NCBI GenBank assembly: GCA_012031335.1
Contig: JAAUTT010000004.1
Location: forward strand, 1-22,089
Direction: 5' to 3'
Source: Bacteroidales bacterium
GTDB lineage: Bacteria; Bacteroidota; Bacteroidia; Bacteroidales; JAAUTT01
DNA: 22,089 bases
A program made the position numbers and the translations under genes. Positions within the stretch are counted from its first letter, which is position 1; each line of letters opens with the position of its first letter. The notes under the pieces are model-generated. The model had not been told where the DNA came from, ran no database searches, and saw only the letters and a list, made by a program, of their open reading frames with translations. Shown piece by piece: positions 1-10,400 of this stretch.

Positions 1-1426
1 GAGTATTGGACCGGGGTGTGGCAGATGTATCACCCAGTAGTTTTTCGATTACGATGGCGATGGCGACCTGGACCTGCTTGTTGGCGCTGGTAATAGTACT
101 GTGCAACTATGGCTGAATGAAGGAACCCCTGCCAATCCAATTCCCGTCCTTGCGTATTCTAAATTTCTAAGCTTTGAATCGACCGTTAGTACTTTTGCAG
201 CACCCCGGCTGGCCGACCTGAACGGGGACGGCATTGACGACATGCTTGTATTCATGGGCAACAGCGATGCCTATCTGCTGCAAGGCAGGGATGTAAGCGA
301 TTACCGGCCGGGGAGGGGTTCGCTGGCGCTTTCCAATGCTGGTAGGCTTCAGGTGATCGATCCTTCCACAACCAATATCGAAAAAGGTACCTGGTGTGCC
401 TCGGTAAAAATAGGGGCCATCACCAAAAATTATCATCGGATCCTGTATAAAGAAGGCAAGGTGGAATTGTTCTATTATAACCCGGAGAAGCGTTTCGATG
501 CCAAGGTGGTGGTAAACGGTAGCCCATTCGTTGCAGCCACCGACAGCCTGGAGCTGAAAATAGCACCCGGCAAATGGTACCAGCTTGCCGGGACCTTCGA
601 TGGCACAGTGCTGAGCCTGTATGTCGATGGCGTGTTACACGACACTGTAAATATTCCGGAAGGCCTGATCGACAGTAACCCCGGCATGTGGGGCATTGGC
701 GGGTCACCTGAAAGCTCAGGCTATACTTTCCAGGGTGAAATCGACAATGTGATGATCTGGGATACGGCTTTATCGGCCAATGATATCAGTCAGTTCCTGT
801 GTAGTCCGGTAAGCCTCGATCATCCTGCCTACCCCCGGCTAAAGGCTTATTTTAACTTCGATTTCAGCTTCGATAACAAATTTTACGATGCGGTCCATGG
901 ACTTGAAGGAAGGATGGTTAGCGAATACTTCAATTGGCCGGAGGGTGGCTATCCCTACCGCGAACCTGTAATCACGGCCAATGGCCTGAAGCTCAGCTGC
1001 GATTACAAAACCGGGAGCCCCCAATGGTACCACAACGGTGAACCCATAGACGGGGCCACTTCCTCAACCCACACTGCCACCAAAAGCGGCGTATACCATT
1101 TGGTAATCATGACCAGTGACTGTATGTTGCTATCCAATACCCTGACCATCAATACAAGTACGTCATATGGTACTGAACAACTACAAGCGTCCGGGGTAAG
1201 TGTATTTCCCAACCCAACGGAAGGCACGTTCACTATCGGAATCGGACGGAAAGTCGGAACGGCAGTATTGACCCTTTACAACCTCCTTGGACAAAAGGTT
1301 TACAGCAATACCTACCATGATATTCAGGATATCCCGGTAAATGTATGGCTTGAAAAGGGTTTGTATCTTATTGACCTTAGGATTGATGGCAACAATCTTG
1401 CCCATAGTAAACTGATTATAGAATAA
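1..1426 (+). CDS. T9SS-secreted protein with VCBS repeats, LamG and Ig-like domains (3' part)
   Basis: This is the C-terminal part of a large secreted protein; its start lies outside the window. Two calcium-binding VCBS/FG-GAP motifs are visible, FFDYDGDGDLDLLVG near 42-86 and DLNGDGIDDMLVF near 218. They are followed by a LamG/concanavalin-like domain (GKWYQLAGTFDGTVLSLYVD and IDNVMIWDTALSANDI) and an Ig-like segment (QWYHNGEPIDGAT). The final ~80 residues are a type A T9SS sorting domain (VSVFPNPTEGTFTI, then LYNLLGQKVY), which implies export across the outer membrane by the type IX system and probably surface attachment. The reading frame breaks in the T-run at 43-47: one more T joins ADVSPSS to FFDYDGDG. 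No catalytic domain is visible in this part, so the function (adhesion, glycan binding or enzyme targeting) is open. The region looks richer in G+C than the genes to its right. Confidence 0.85.
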
Positions 1427-1443
1427 AGGTATAAATAAAGCAT

Positions 1444-1481
1444 CCGGCCAGTTCATTTTCGGGCAGAAAGTGACTGGCCGG
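1444..1481 (+). terminator. Hairpin downstream of the T9SS protein gene
   Basis: A 9-bp perfect stem, CCGGCCAGT (1444-1452) with ACTGGCCGG (1473-1481), starts 17 bases after the stop codon. Two further CA/TG pairs can form past a one-base bulge. There is no long T-tract on the right side, so it may act as an intrinsic terminator or as a 3'-end stabiliser. Position and strength make a transcription-end role likely. Confidence 0.55.
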
Positions 1482-1525
1482 TAAAATCAACATTTTCCAA
1501 AAAAAGCATAAAACAGGTAACAACT

Positions 1526-1609
1526 ATGAAAAAACAAGGACCCGATGGCTAAAATCAGGAACTTTCTTCTTGCTGGTTTCATTTGGCGTTTTTTCGTTGA
1601 GGGCTTAGT
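1526..1609 (+). pseudogene. Relict signal-peptide reading frame
   Basis: An ATG at 1526 opens a frame that runs as written to a stop after eight codons. Adding one A to the A-run gives MKKTRTRWLKSGTFF followed by LLVSFGVFSLRA and a stop at 1608-1610. That is a textbook Sec signal peptide (basic start, hydrophobic core, small residue at the end) with no mature protein attached. The stop falls at the edge of the left arm of the inverted repeat at 1598-1659. I read it as the surviving 5' end of a secreted-protein gene that was deleted or disrupted. A genuine very small peptide is possible but less likely. Confidence 0.4.
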
Positions 1610-1659
1610 ATATTAATATCTATGAAAACACTAGTCCACATAGCAGGAGTAAGCCCTCA
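1598..1659. repeat. 10-bp perfect inverted repeat with 42-base spacer
   Basis: TGAGGGCTTA (1598-1607) is the exact reverse complement of TAAGCCCTCA (1650-1659). Inside the spacer a second short pair, CTATG (1620-1624) and CATAG (1639-1643), can nest within the first. A run of seven T follows near 1672-1678. It could be a two-tier RNA hairpin, a weak terminator, or the ends of a decayed small mobile element. No transposase is present. Confidence 0.5.
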
Positions 1660-1841
1660 TTATCAAAACCCTTTTTTTATGAATAATTCAGGCTATATCT
1701 ATGACCTTTAATGCTATTTTTTAACCGATTAATGACTCAAATTCAGCGTTAGATGTTAAATTGACTTTTCATGCCGCCTAAATATTTTTTTTCGTGGTAT
1801 TTTTGGAATTTAGTAGGTTAATGCATTCCACTAGCGTTGAT

Positions 1842-4800
1842 TTACAATTTCCCCAAGGGTAAAGTAAAATAGAATGTACTGCCAACTCCAATTTGGCTTT
1901 CAACCCCAATACCACCTTTATGGAACTCAATAAATTCCTTGCACAACATCAGGCCCAGACCTGTTCCTTTTTCTTTGTCGGTTCCTGTTGTTTTTACATT
2001 CTCGCCTTCTTTGAAAAGCCTGGCTATTACATCCTGTTCCATACCAACTCCGGTATCTGAAACCGAAACAGCTACCCAATCGCCTTCGGTTTTTGAAGTT
2101 ATGGTAATCCGGTCACCTCTTTTTGAAAATTTAATAGCATTGGTAATCAGGTTTCTAAGAATGGTAAGCACCATGTCCTCATCGGCATATACAATTTGAT
2201 TGTCAGGGATATTCATTTTAAGAGCTATACCTTTATTTTCGGCAGAATTGGCAAAAAGATTGAGGCAACTTTCGACTAATGGATAGAGTTGTAACTGTTC
2301 CGGATTAAAGGTGATGTTTTTGCTTTGAGATCTGCTCCATGTTAACAGGTTCTCAACCAAGTTAAAAACATCGTTAATCGATTGCCTTATTATACCAGCG
2401 TATCTACTGTACTTTTCCTGGTTGCCTTTTTGGATTTCCGTCACAAGCAGTTCGGAAAACCCAATCAGTGAGTTAAAAGGGCTGCGGAGGTCATGGGCCA
2501 GGATGCTAAAAAATTTATCTTTGGTGGCATTTGCTATTTCAAGCTGATTTTTCTGATCAAGTATTTCTTCCTTTTGTTGTTTAATCTCAAGGGTTCTTTG
2601 CACTATAATTTCTTCGAGTTTCACTTTGTCCCGTTTCAAGCGGACCGAATTGTACTCAACAATAAGAAAAATAAGTGTTACCACCAGCATTCCATAGATT
2701 AAATAAGCCCACCATGACCTGTAAATGGGCGGTAAAATACGAAAAGAATACATTGCAGTTTTGCTTATTGCATTATATTGATTTTTAGCTTTAACCTCAA
2801 AGGTGTAACTGCCTTCTGACAAATTGGTGTATTCTTTTTTAACATCGCTCACCCATGCCGACCATGTAGTATCGGAACCAAGTAGACGATAGCAGTAAAG
2901 ATTTTTATCCACATCTTCGTAATAAGCGGTTGCATAATGAAATACCAAATTGTTTTGACGGTAAGGAAACTCAATCCCTTTTATATGTTGAAATTCATTG
3001 GAGTCGGGGGCTGTGCCTCCAAACACCAGGCTGTCCTTGGCTATAACTTTACGAATAAGCGTATAAAACGGGATGTTATAATTTACCATCTGCATAGGAT
3101 TGTACTGTAGTAATCCTTTGGTTGTCCCAATAAACATCATGCTGTCCGATGCACTATGAAAATTATAATCTGCACTGTTTAAATAATCATTAAACTTATA
3201 AAATGGTTGTTTATAAAGTTGATACTTACCTTTGTTATACTTTAGTACACCTTTTTCATAAATACCGTTACCTGTAACTTCCTGAAACCAGATACTCCGT
3301 TTTTTTTGTGCTGAAATGGATAAATGGTACCTGTAAGCATGTTGAATGCCGGATGTTTCTCAAAATGATCAGTTGAGGAAATATATCTGAATATCCCTTC
3401 TGCAGTGGCAAATACCAATTCGCCCGAATTGAGCATACAGGGTACAGCATAATCAGGAGGCAGTCCATGTTGGGTTGAGAATTGCTCTACAGAGGTACTG
3501 TCCATGTTTTGGTTTAGTTTCAACTTAAATAATCCGGGATTTGTATGTACCCAAATATTGTCCTCTCTGTCCTGAACCATCGTATAGGCAAATTTAGAGA
3601 ACCCTTTTATGATATTTTTAAGTTTCCATTTTCCTTTTCGATACTCCAGTATACTTATTCCATTGCCCGAACCCATGCCAGCCAATAAATGATCAGGCTG
3701 GTTATTCAATGGACAAAAATTAATAAAATCGTAGTTCCTTATAAGAGGAATAGCCTGATTTCCTTTAATTTCAAACAATCCGTTTAGATCTGCCAGCAGC
3801 AAAGAACCATTTGCATTATACAACTGCCAGTTTTGACCTTCGGTACCAACGACGGTTTCGAAATTCCCATCAGGGTTTTGCACACATAAATACTGCGAAG
3901 TGCCTACATACAAACGATTGTTGAAAAAATAAATACACATGGGGAAACCTTTCAATCCGTTTTTTTCTGTAAAAAGCTGGAATGGCAGATTGGTTTGAAT
4001 CAAACTGATACCATTGTTTAATGCTGCCCACAACTGTTGATTGTTATCAGTATACAGCTTACGAATAGTATTATCCTGCAGGCCTGAATCCGTATTGTAT
4101 ATGGTTTTAATTTTTCCTGCGTTGTTAAATACTATAATTCCTCCGGCGAGTGTTCCCAGGGCATAGAATCCATTACCCAATATGTTCCCGCAATAGGTCA
4201 TATTTTGGGTCACAAATTTATCTACTGCTTTTAAACCAGCAGGTTTATAAAAGTTCTCTTTTGGTGAATAAATCAATATACCCTGAGAACGTGTAGCGAT
4301 AAGGATTTCGTTTTTCCTGAAGGGTAGCATTGCATATATTTTTTTCGTCAGCGAAGCGTTCTCCTCCTTCAAGTATCTGCAGACTGTCGTTTTTAAGAAT
4401 CATCAATCCTTTCCCGGCTTCGCGCACATATAAAGAATTGTTAACCATAAATGCGAGGTGAAAACTTTTCTCAGGATACAATACCTTGAATTTCCTATTC
4501 TGGTAAATGAAAATTTTCTCAAAAGTTTGGAAAAAAACACTGCTGCCCGATACGAAAATATTCCAAACATCATTAAAATCGCGGTGTTCAATTGGTATTT
4601 TTTCTTTAAGCGACAAGTATTTATACCTGCCCAAACTGTCCGGATGTAAATACCCGAAATCGCCTTTGCTACCCACGAATATAAGTCCGGAGCTGTCAAT
4701 AGTAAGAGAACGGACAGTTGTTGTCATCGGTATAAACCGCCATTCAATGCCATCGAATTCCAATATTCCATTGCTGTTGCCAAAAAACATTACACCCCGT

Positions 4801-5021
4801 TTATCCTGAACAATTGCCCAGTTTTGTGAAGTCGATTTATATACTTCCGGTGGGTAGTTGGTAATAAAAGGCATACCGGTTTGCTGAGCAAAAACAGTTA
4901 CTTGCAAACAAACCAAAATTAGAATTAAAAGCAGTCTTATTTGATTAAATGCCTTTGAAGTCCTGATCCGCAGCATAAGTTCTGTCGTTTTATTCTTATT
5001 TTTAATGTTAAGTACATGCAT
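1842..5021 (-). CDS. Propeller/Y_Y_Y sensor histidine kinase
   Basis: This is a membrane-bound two-component sensor kinase of about 1059 residues after repair. Domains in order: signal peptide (around residues 25-45, ending VTVFAQ), a long periplasmic beta-propeller sensor (for example NSNGILEFDGIEW), a Y_Y_Y domain (about 685-770), one membrane helix (about 772-792), a coiled linker, a HisKA domain with the phospho-acceptor in AHDLRSPFNSLIGF, and an ATPase domain (N box LRNLITNAIKFS, G boxes SDTGVGM and GTGLGLMLC). It ends after the ATPase domain, so there is no receiver or AraC domain; it is not a full hybrid system, and no response regulator lies in the window. The frame breaks in T-runs (plus strand) at 4339-4345, one base too many, and 3300-3307, one too few. 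An internal ATG at 4976 puts the signal peptide nearer the start and may be the real one. It is transcribed away from the sigma factor gene. Confidence 0.85.
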
Positions 5022-5466
5022 TTTTTAAATAAAACTTAATCCTGGATATACTGTCCAAAATTTAATTTAGTCAGATCCAAAATAAATCACTCCACTTTAA
5101 GGCAAATCGAACAGGTAGTTTTGAAGGCTGTTTTATTCTATTTATGTATAGCTGCGAATCAAACGATTGGCAGTTTCTTGAAAACATGCGAAATTCGTAA
5201 ATAAAAAAGTGAAATTTAGTAAAATGTTAGTTTTCCAGCCTCTAATCATCCCAGCAGTTCTATATAAATTATTAGATAGTAATTTTGCTGATAAAAATAC
5301 TTAATAATATGAATGAAAAACATTTATAACTTATTTTTTGATTAAAAATCTTTAAAATCAGATTTTGTCGGGAAATTCAGCAGGTAGAAAGAAAATCTCT
5401 TATTTGTAAAGGATTAATATTATTCTTTAATTTGACGGCATAATTGGTATCATATTGTAAGTTTTA
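5022..5466. other. AT-rich divergent promoter region
   Basis: These 445 bases lie between the divergently transcribed kinase and sigma factor genes and should hold promoters for both. No coding frame of note is present. A short palindrome, AAAATC-A-GATTTT at 5354-5366, could be an operator half-site pair. A promoter-like pair for the sigma gene lies at 5403-5434. I could not find a convincing promoter for the kinase. Confidence 0.55.
5403..5434 (+). promoter_or_regulatory. Bacteroidota-type promoter for the sigma factor gene
   Basis: TTTG at 5403-5406 and TTAATTTG at 5427-5434 are separated by 20 bases. The Bacteroidota housekeeping promoter has TTTG near -33 and TAnnTTTG near -7 with about this spacing; only one base of the -7 box differs. 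The predicted start of transcription is around 5440, about 27 bases before the ATG at 5467. Confidence 0.45.
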
Positions 5467-6041
5467 ATGGAACAGGTTGATAGGGAGATTATTAAAGGTT
5501 TGGCATCCGGTGATCAACAGGCATATGACATGTTGATACGCTTATATTTTCAGCCTTTGGTTATTTATGCTGGTTCCATTGTGAATGATGTAGAACATGC
5601 TAAAGATATTGTACAGGATATATTTCTGAAAATATGGAGTAATCATTCCGTTTTTAATGTTACAACATCTTTACGATCCTATCTTTTTCGAACGGTTCAT
5701 AATTCCTGCATAGATCATCTAAGAAGTGAAAAAGCCAAATCCCAAATTAAAGCTGTTTCGTATGATGACCAGGTATTTCGTGAAAAGGTTTATGACATTC
5801 AATCGAAGGATAGTTTTTTTAATACCCTTTTTCACATGAAATTAATCAGGAATTACATAAAGCCATAAATCAACTACCCCCTCAATGCAGGGAAATATTT
5901 ATTCTATGTCGTTTTGAGAGACTAACCTATGCTGAAATATCCGTGAAATTATCCGTTTCCTTAAGTACTGTGAAAACTCAAATGGTGAGAGCTATGCAAA
6001 AACTTAGTGAGGCAATGAAAGATTTTATAAATCCGGGTTAA
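5467..6041 (+). CDS. ECF RNA polymerase sigma factor (PUL type)
   Basis: This is a sigma-70 family ECF factor of about 191 residues after repair, the usual size for Bacteroidota PUL sigma factors. Region 2 occupies about residues 10-75 (AKDIVQDIFLKIWSN, then LRSYLFRTVHNSCIDHLR). Region 4, with its helix-turn-helix, is near residues 130-180 (LTYAEISVKLSVSLSTVKTQ). One base is missing near 5836-5842: as read, the first frame stops at 5866-5868, but the downstream frame (HKAINQLPPQCREIFILC) continues region 4 to the TAA at 6039-6041. It should be held by the FecR protein encoded just downstream and released when SusC binds its glycan, then direct transcription of susC and the enzyme genes. Confidence 0.88.
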
Positions 6042-6111
6042 CTCCACAGAAGGTTCACTGGATAAGGCTTGAAGAACAAACTAAGTTTCTAATGTTTTGT
6101 TGGGATAAAAA

Positions 6112-6151
6112 TATTTTTTCGATCCTGTAGACCTTAATAGCTATTTTTTCG
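6112..6151 (+). repeat. Paired TATTTTTTCG motifs upstream of FecR gene
   Basis: The 10-base sequence TATTTTTTCG occurs exactly at 6112-6121 and again at 6142-6151, so the copies are 30 bases (about three helical turns) apart, just before the anti-sigma gene. They may form a regulatory site or an RNA element. A longer T-run version sits at 1783-1794. T-rich strings recur easily in AT-rich DNA, so the function is unproven. Confidence 0.4.
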
Positions 6152-6178
6152 TCATAGAAGAAAAGTTATTTAACTGCT

Positions 6179-7337
6179 GTGAATGTAAATTTTGAAAATG
6201 ACGATCTGATAATCCGATTTCTGGCTGGAGAAACTACTGCATCCGAGAATCAGGTATTATTAAGCTGGCTGTCCGAGTCACCTGAAAATCAGGAATATTT
6301 TGATGCATTCCGAAATATTTGGTTGGCATCGGCTCAGGCTAGTTTTACCTTTGATGCTCATGGTTCCGGGATAAACAAGCACAATAATCCTCAGGAAAAT
6401 ACTAATCTGCATTTTTCTGAAAAGAAATCTATCATAAAAAGCATTATTAATTATTCTGTTAAAGTTGCAGCTGCATTATTAATGCTAGTTGCCACAGGTG
6501 CTGTTATTTTTTACCAGTTTAAGGTCAGGTCTAGTAATAATCAAATTATTACTGTTGAATCTACATTAGGATCCCGTTCTATTACTGTTTTACCTGATGG
6601 AACAAAAGTATGGCTAAATAGTGGTAGTAAACTTACTTATAATGGTAATTACAACGAGGATAACAGGGAGGTCAGACTTGTTGGAGAAGCCTACTTTAAT
6701 GTAGTAACGAATCCATCCCGACCTTTTGTTGTCAAAACCGAGAAGCTGAATATAAAGGCAGTTGGTACCATATTTAATGTAAAAGCATATCCGGAAGATA
6801 AGGAAGTTGTTACTACCCTGGTTAAAGGTAAAGTATTTGTTGAAGGAAAGGATATGGAGAACCATGATTTTTCCCTTCAGATGAAACCTATGGAGACTAT
6901 CACATATTACAAAAATCTTAATAATCCTTCGGATAACAACACCAGAGAATATGAAAAATCCGAATCCGGAAAAACAATACCTGAAAACACTGAAACATTA
7001 ACTGATAATATACCAGTTACAAAAGATGAGCAGGTAAATATCGAATTATTTACTTCCTGGAAAGATAACCGCTGGATAATAGAAAAACAGAAACTTGGTG
7101 ATTTGTACCGCGATATTGAAAGACGCTATAATATCAGGATTCAATTTTTATCTGATACCATAAAACAGTTTCATTTTACCGGTACCCTCGAAAACGAAAC
7201 TATTGAACAAATAATGGTGACTTATGAGGCATACAATTCCTCTTAAATATAAGATTGAAAAAGGAGTTGTCCTCATTGAAAGTGATTCCGATTTGATGTC
7301 GCGATTTTACAATTCAAAACCTCAACAAAAACTATAA
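6179..7337 (+). CDS. FecR-family transmembrane anti-sigma factor
   Basis: This is the inner-membrane anti-sigma partner of the upstream ECF factor, about 385 residues after repair. The cytoplasmic N-terminal sigma-binding region (LIIRFLAGETTASENQVLL) is followed by one membrane helix near residues 98-118 (VAAALLMLVATGAVIFYQF). Next come the periplasmic FecR domain (LPDGTKVWLNSGSKLTYNG, then GEAYFNV and VGTIFNVKAY) and a C-terminal DUF4974-type domain (RYNIRIQFLSD, FHFTGTLENETIEQIM), which is expected to touch the SusC STN domain. The frame breaks near 7215-7225, probably by one extra base; skipping it continues into LMRHTIPLKYKIEKGVV, the normal family ending, with a stop at 7335-7337. The start appears to be GTG at 6179, because an in-frame stop lies just upstream and no ATG fits. 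The linker between the two periplasmic domains is unusually rich in Asn, Glu and Thr. Confidence 0.88.
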
Positions 7338-7377
7338 ACTTACTAAAACAATAGCGCCTATGGTATAATTCAAAAAC

Positions 7378-7417
7378 AAAAAAACGAACCGGGATTGCGG
7401 CCCAATTCGTTTTATTT
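7378..7417 (+). terminator. Terminator-like hairpin between FecR and susC
   Basis: AAAACGAA (7381-7388) pairs with TTCGTTTT (7406-7413). After a 2x2 internal loop, GGG (7391-7393) pairs with CCC (7401-7403). A-rich sequence on the left and T-rich sequence on the right make it look like a bidirectional intrinsic terminator or attenuator. It would separate low-level sigma/anti-sigma transcription from induced transcription of susC. Confidence 0.6.
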
Positions 7418-7483
7418 CTGTCAAAACCCATTTGCACCGGGTAATGAGTTCAATTATTTAAATAACTAAACTGACGTAAAATT

Positions 7484-10400
7484 ATGAAAAAAATCGTAAT
7501 GGGAAACCTATACAATTTTCTGTAGGGTTAAAATTCTTACTGCTTACTATGAAACTGTCATTTCTATTTTTATTTGTTACAACGATACATGTATCGGCAT
7601 CGCTTTTTTCACAAAGCGCTACCCTGGATATTTCAGTTAAGGAAATGCCGGTTAAGAATGTTTTGAAATTGCTTGAAAGCAAATCAACGTATCGTTTTTT
7701 TATTCCGATCGATTCAATGCCACTTGGATCAAACCATTCACTTAATTTGGAAGGATTCTTCCTTTGATCTTATTTTGTCTAAAATTCTCGAAAGTACCTC
7801 GGCAACCTATCATGTGCTAGAGAATAATATAGTAGTAATCTCTCCATATTCTCTTCAACAGCAAACAATTACAGGTACCATAACTGATATCTCAAATGGA
7901 GAACCTATCATTGGTGCTAATATTGTTATCGAAGGAACCACTGTTGGAACTGTAACAGATTTAAATGGGAACTTTAAAATTGATGTTCCGAATTCTGAAG
8001 CGGTTTTAGTTATTACTTATATTGGTTATAATACAGAAAAAATAATAGTTGGTAATTTGAAACAGCTTGATATTAAGTTGGTTCCTGATATTACCAAACT
8101 CGACGAAGTAATTGTTGTTGGATATGGTACCAAACTTAAAGGTGAACTTACCGGTTCGGTTGCAAAAATAAACTCCGAGGCTATTTCTTCCAGACCTGTA
8201 ACAGGTACCTTAAACGCCTTGCAGGGAATTGTTCCTGGGGTAACCATTACACGTAACAGTGGAAGACCCGGACGTGAGAATTATGAATTAAATATCCGTG
8301 GATTCTCATCTAAAAATGGTAACAAACCACTTATTCTTATCGATGGTATTCCAGGCGAATTAAGTTTAATTAATCCCGCAGACATCGAAAATATTACTGT
8401 TCTGAAAGATGCTGCTGCTGCAATTTACGGAGCCAGGGCTGCCGATGGGGTAATGATTATTACTACAAAAAAAGGTAAGAAATCCGATAAAGTAAAGGTG
8501 GACTATACTGGTAATTTTGGAGTAAAGAAGCCTAGTTTCTTAAAGAAAATGGCTAACACATACGACCTTGCCGCCTCATTTAACGATGGACGAATCAATG
8601 ATGGTGATCCACTAAAGTTCGACGACAGTGATTTTGTTAAAATTAAAGCAAATGACCCGGGTGTAGGCCCTGGCAAAATGCTTTACCTCGAAAGCTATCC
8701 TATGTGGTATCAATCGCACGATCATTACGGTGAGTTATTTGAAAACGCCTTTTATCAGTCGCATAACCTAAGCCTTTCGGGTGGTTCTGATAAGGTAACC
8801 TACCTTATATCCGGTGGTTATATGAATGATAATGGTAATATTAAATTTGGTGATAACAAATCCGACCGGTATAATATTCGCAGTAATACACAATACACTA
8901 TTACAAATAAATTGAAAGCGGATGTCAGGGTTGGTTTCGACTATATGGATATTGCCGAACCCTCTCAAATAGATGATGCTCTGGGGATTGCTCTCACTAA
9001 CTGGTCGTATGTTCCTTTAAAGACCCCAAAGGGGAATTATTATTCCTATCAGGGATATTCCAATTCGATCCAACGCCTTGAAGAAGCTGGGAAAAGAAGC
9101 ACTCAGTTTTACAAGGTGAGTACAAATCTTAAACTCGATTACGAAATAATTAGTGGGTTGACATTAACAGGACAAGCCGGGTTTAATTTTGATAAATATG
9201 AAGATAACTCTTATTACCGCACCATTACTGAATATAACTGGGACGAATCGGTTAATGGAAAGAGAAACGATCCCAACTCGGCATATTACCTTGACAATAC
9301 AACCAAATACTCGAACCTGACAGCTTATGCCAACTATACAAAAACAATGGGCAACCATAACATTGGTATAATGGCTGGAGCTTCCAAGGAAGGATCGGAT
9401 TTTAAGCAGAAATATTTTGGAGCTCAGCGCTTTTCGAGTAACGAAATATTTCCTCTGAGCCTTGCCGACCCTACACTGCTCAATACTGGTTCTAACCGCT
9501 GGAGTTTTACCGATTGGGCACTTATTTCTTATTTCGGACGTTTTAATTATTCCTTCGGAGGTAAGTATTATCTTGACGCTACCTTCCGTAAAGACGGAAG
9601 CTCCAAGTTCGAAGAGTCAAAACGTTGGAGTACTGTTTACCCAAGTATCTCTGCTGCCTGGAATTTGGCTAATGAGAGTTTCTTTTCCAATAGTATATCC
9701 AAATCAATTGTTGATAATCTGAAGTTCCGTGCATCCTGGGGAAGAACTGGAAATCAGGATATTTCGGCATTAGGAAACTACGATTATGTTCAGTTAATTA
9801 CAATCACCGGTAGTTACCCGATGGATAATTCCAATCCATCAAAAACTGCCAGTATGAGAGGTATGGCATCCAAAGAAAGAACCTGGGAAACAATTGAAAA
9901 CTACAATGTAGGTATTGATTTAGGGTTGCTTAAATCAAAACTTAATGCAACTTTCGATATTTACAAGAAGGTTAATAACAACATGCTTGTAAGTGTAGTA
10001 TATCCAAGTATCTTAGGCGCTGAAGCACCTACAACAAATGCAGGGAAATTGGATATCAAAGGGTGGGAAGCTTCTCTTAACTGGAAAGATAACATAGGCG
10101 ATTTTCAATATAACCTTGGTGTTATTGTAAACTATAACGAAAACGAATTAACAGATCTGCAGGGACAGGATAATTTCAATACAGGCTTAACATCCTTCAG
10201 AGAAGGTTATCCGATATATTCCTATTTTGGTTTTAAATCAGCCGGAATAATCAAAACCAAAGATCAGTTAAAAGAATATGGTGATAAATTTGCCGCAAAG
10301 GGATTGTTCCTGCCATGAACTCTTCGCTGGATGGTTATAAAACACTGGGAGTAGGGGATCTTATGTATCAGGATATCAATGGTGATGGTAAAATTACTGT

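Larger units (their letters stand above)
1427..1841. other. Intergenic region between convergent genes
   Basis: These 415 bases separate the T9SS gene (+) from the sensor kinase (-). They hold the hairpin at 1444-1481, the relict signal peptide at 1526 and the inverted repeat at 1598-1659. The part from 1680 to 1841 is AT-rich with no coding potential that I can support on either strand. It contains TATTTTTTTTCG at 1783-1794, which resembles the paired motifs upstream of the FecR gene. Confidence 0.6.

Noticed and set aside
4458..4809. Plus-strand reading frames inside the sensor kinase gene
   Set aside because: They lie antisense to a well-conserved propeller region and show no family features, so they are chance frames.
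1842..5021. Full hybrid two-component system (HTCS)
   Set aside because: The protein ends right after the ATPase domain. No receiver or AraC helix-turn-helix sequence is present before the stop at 1842.
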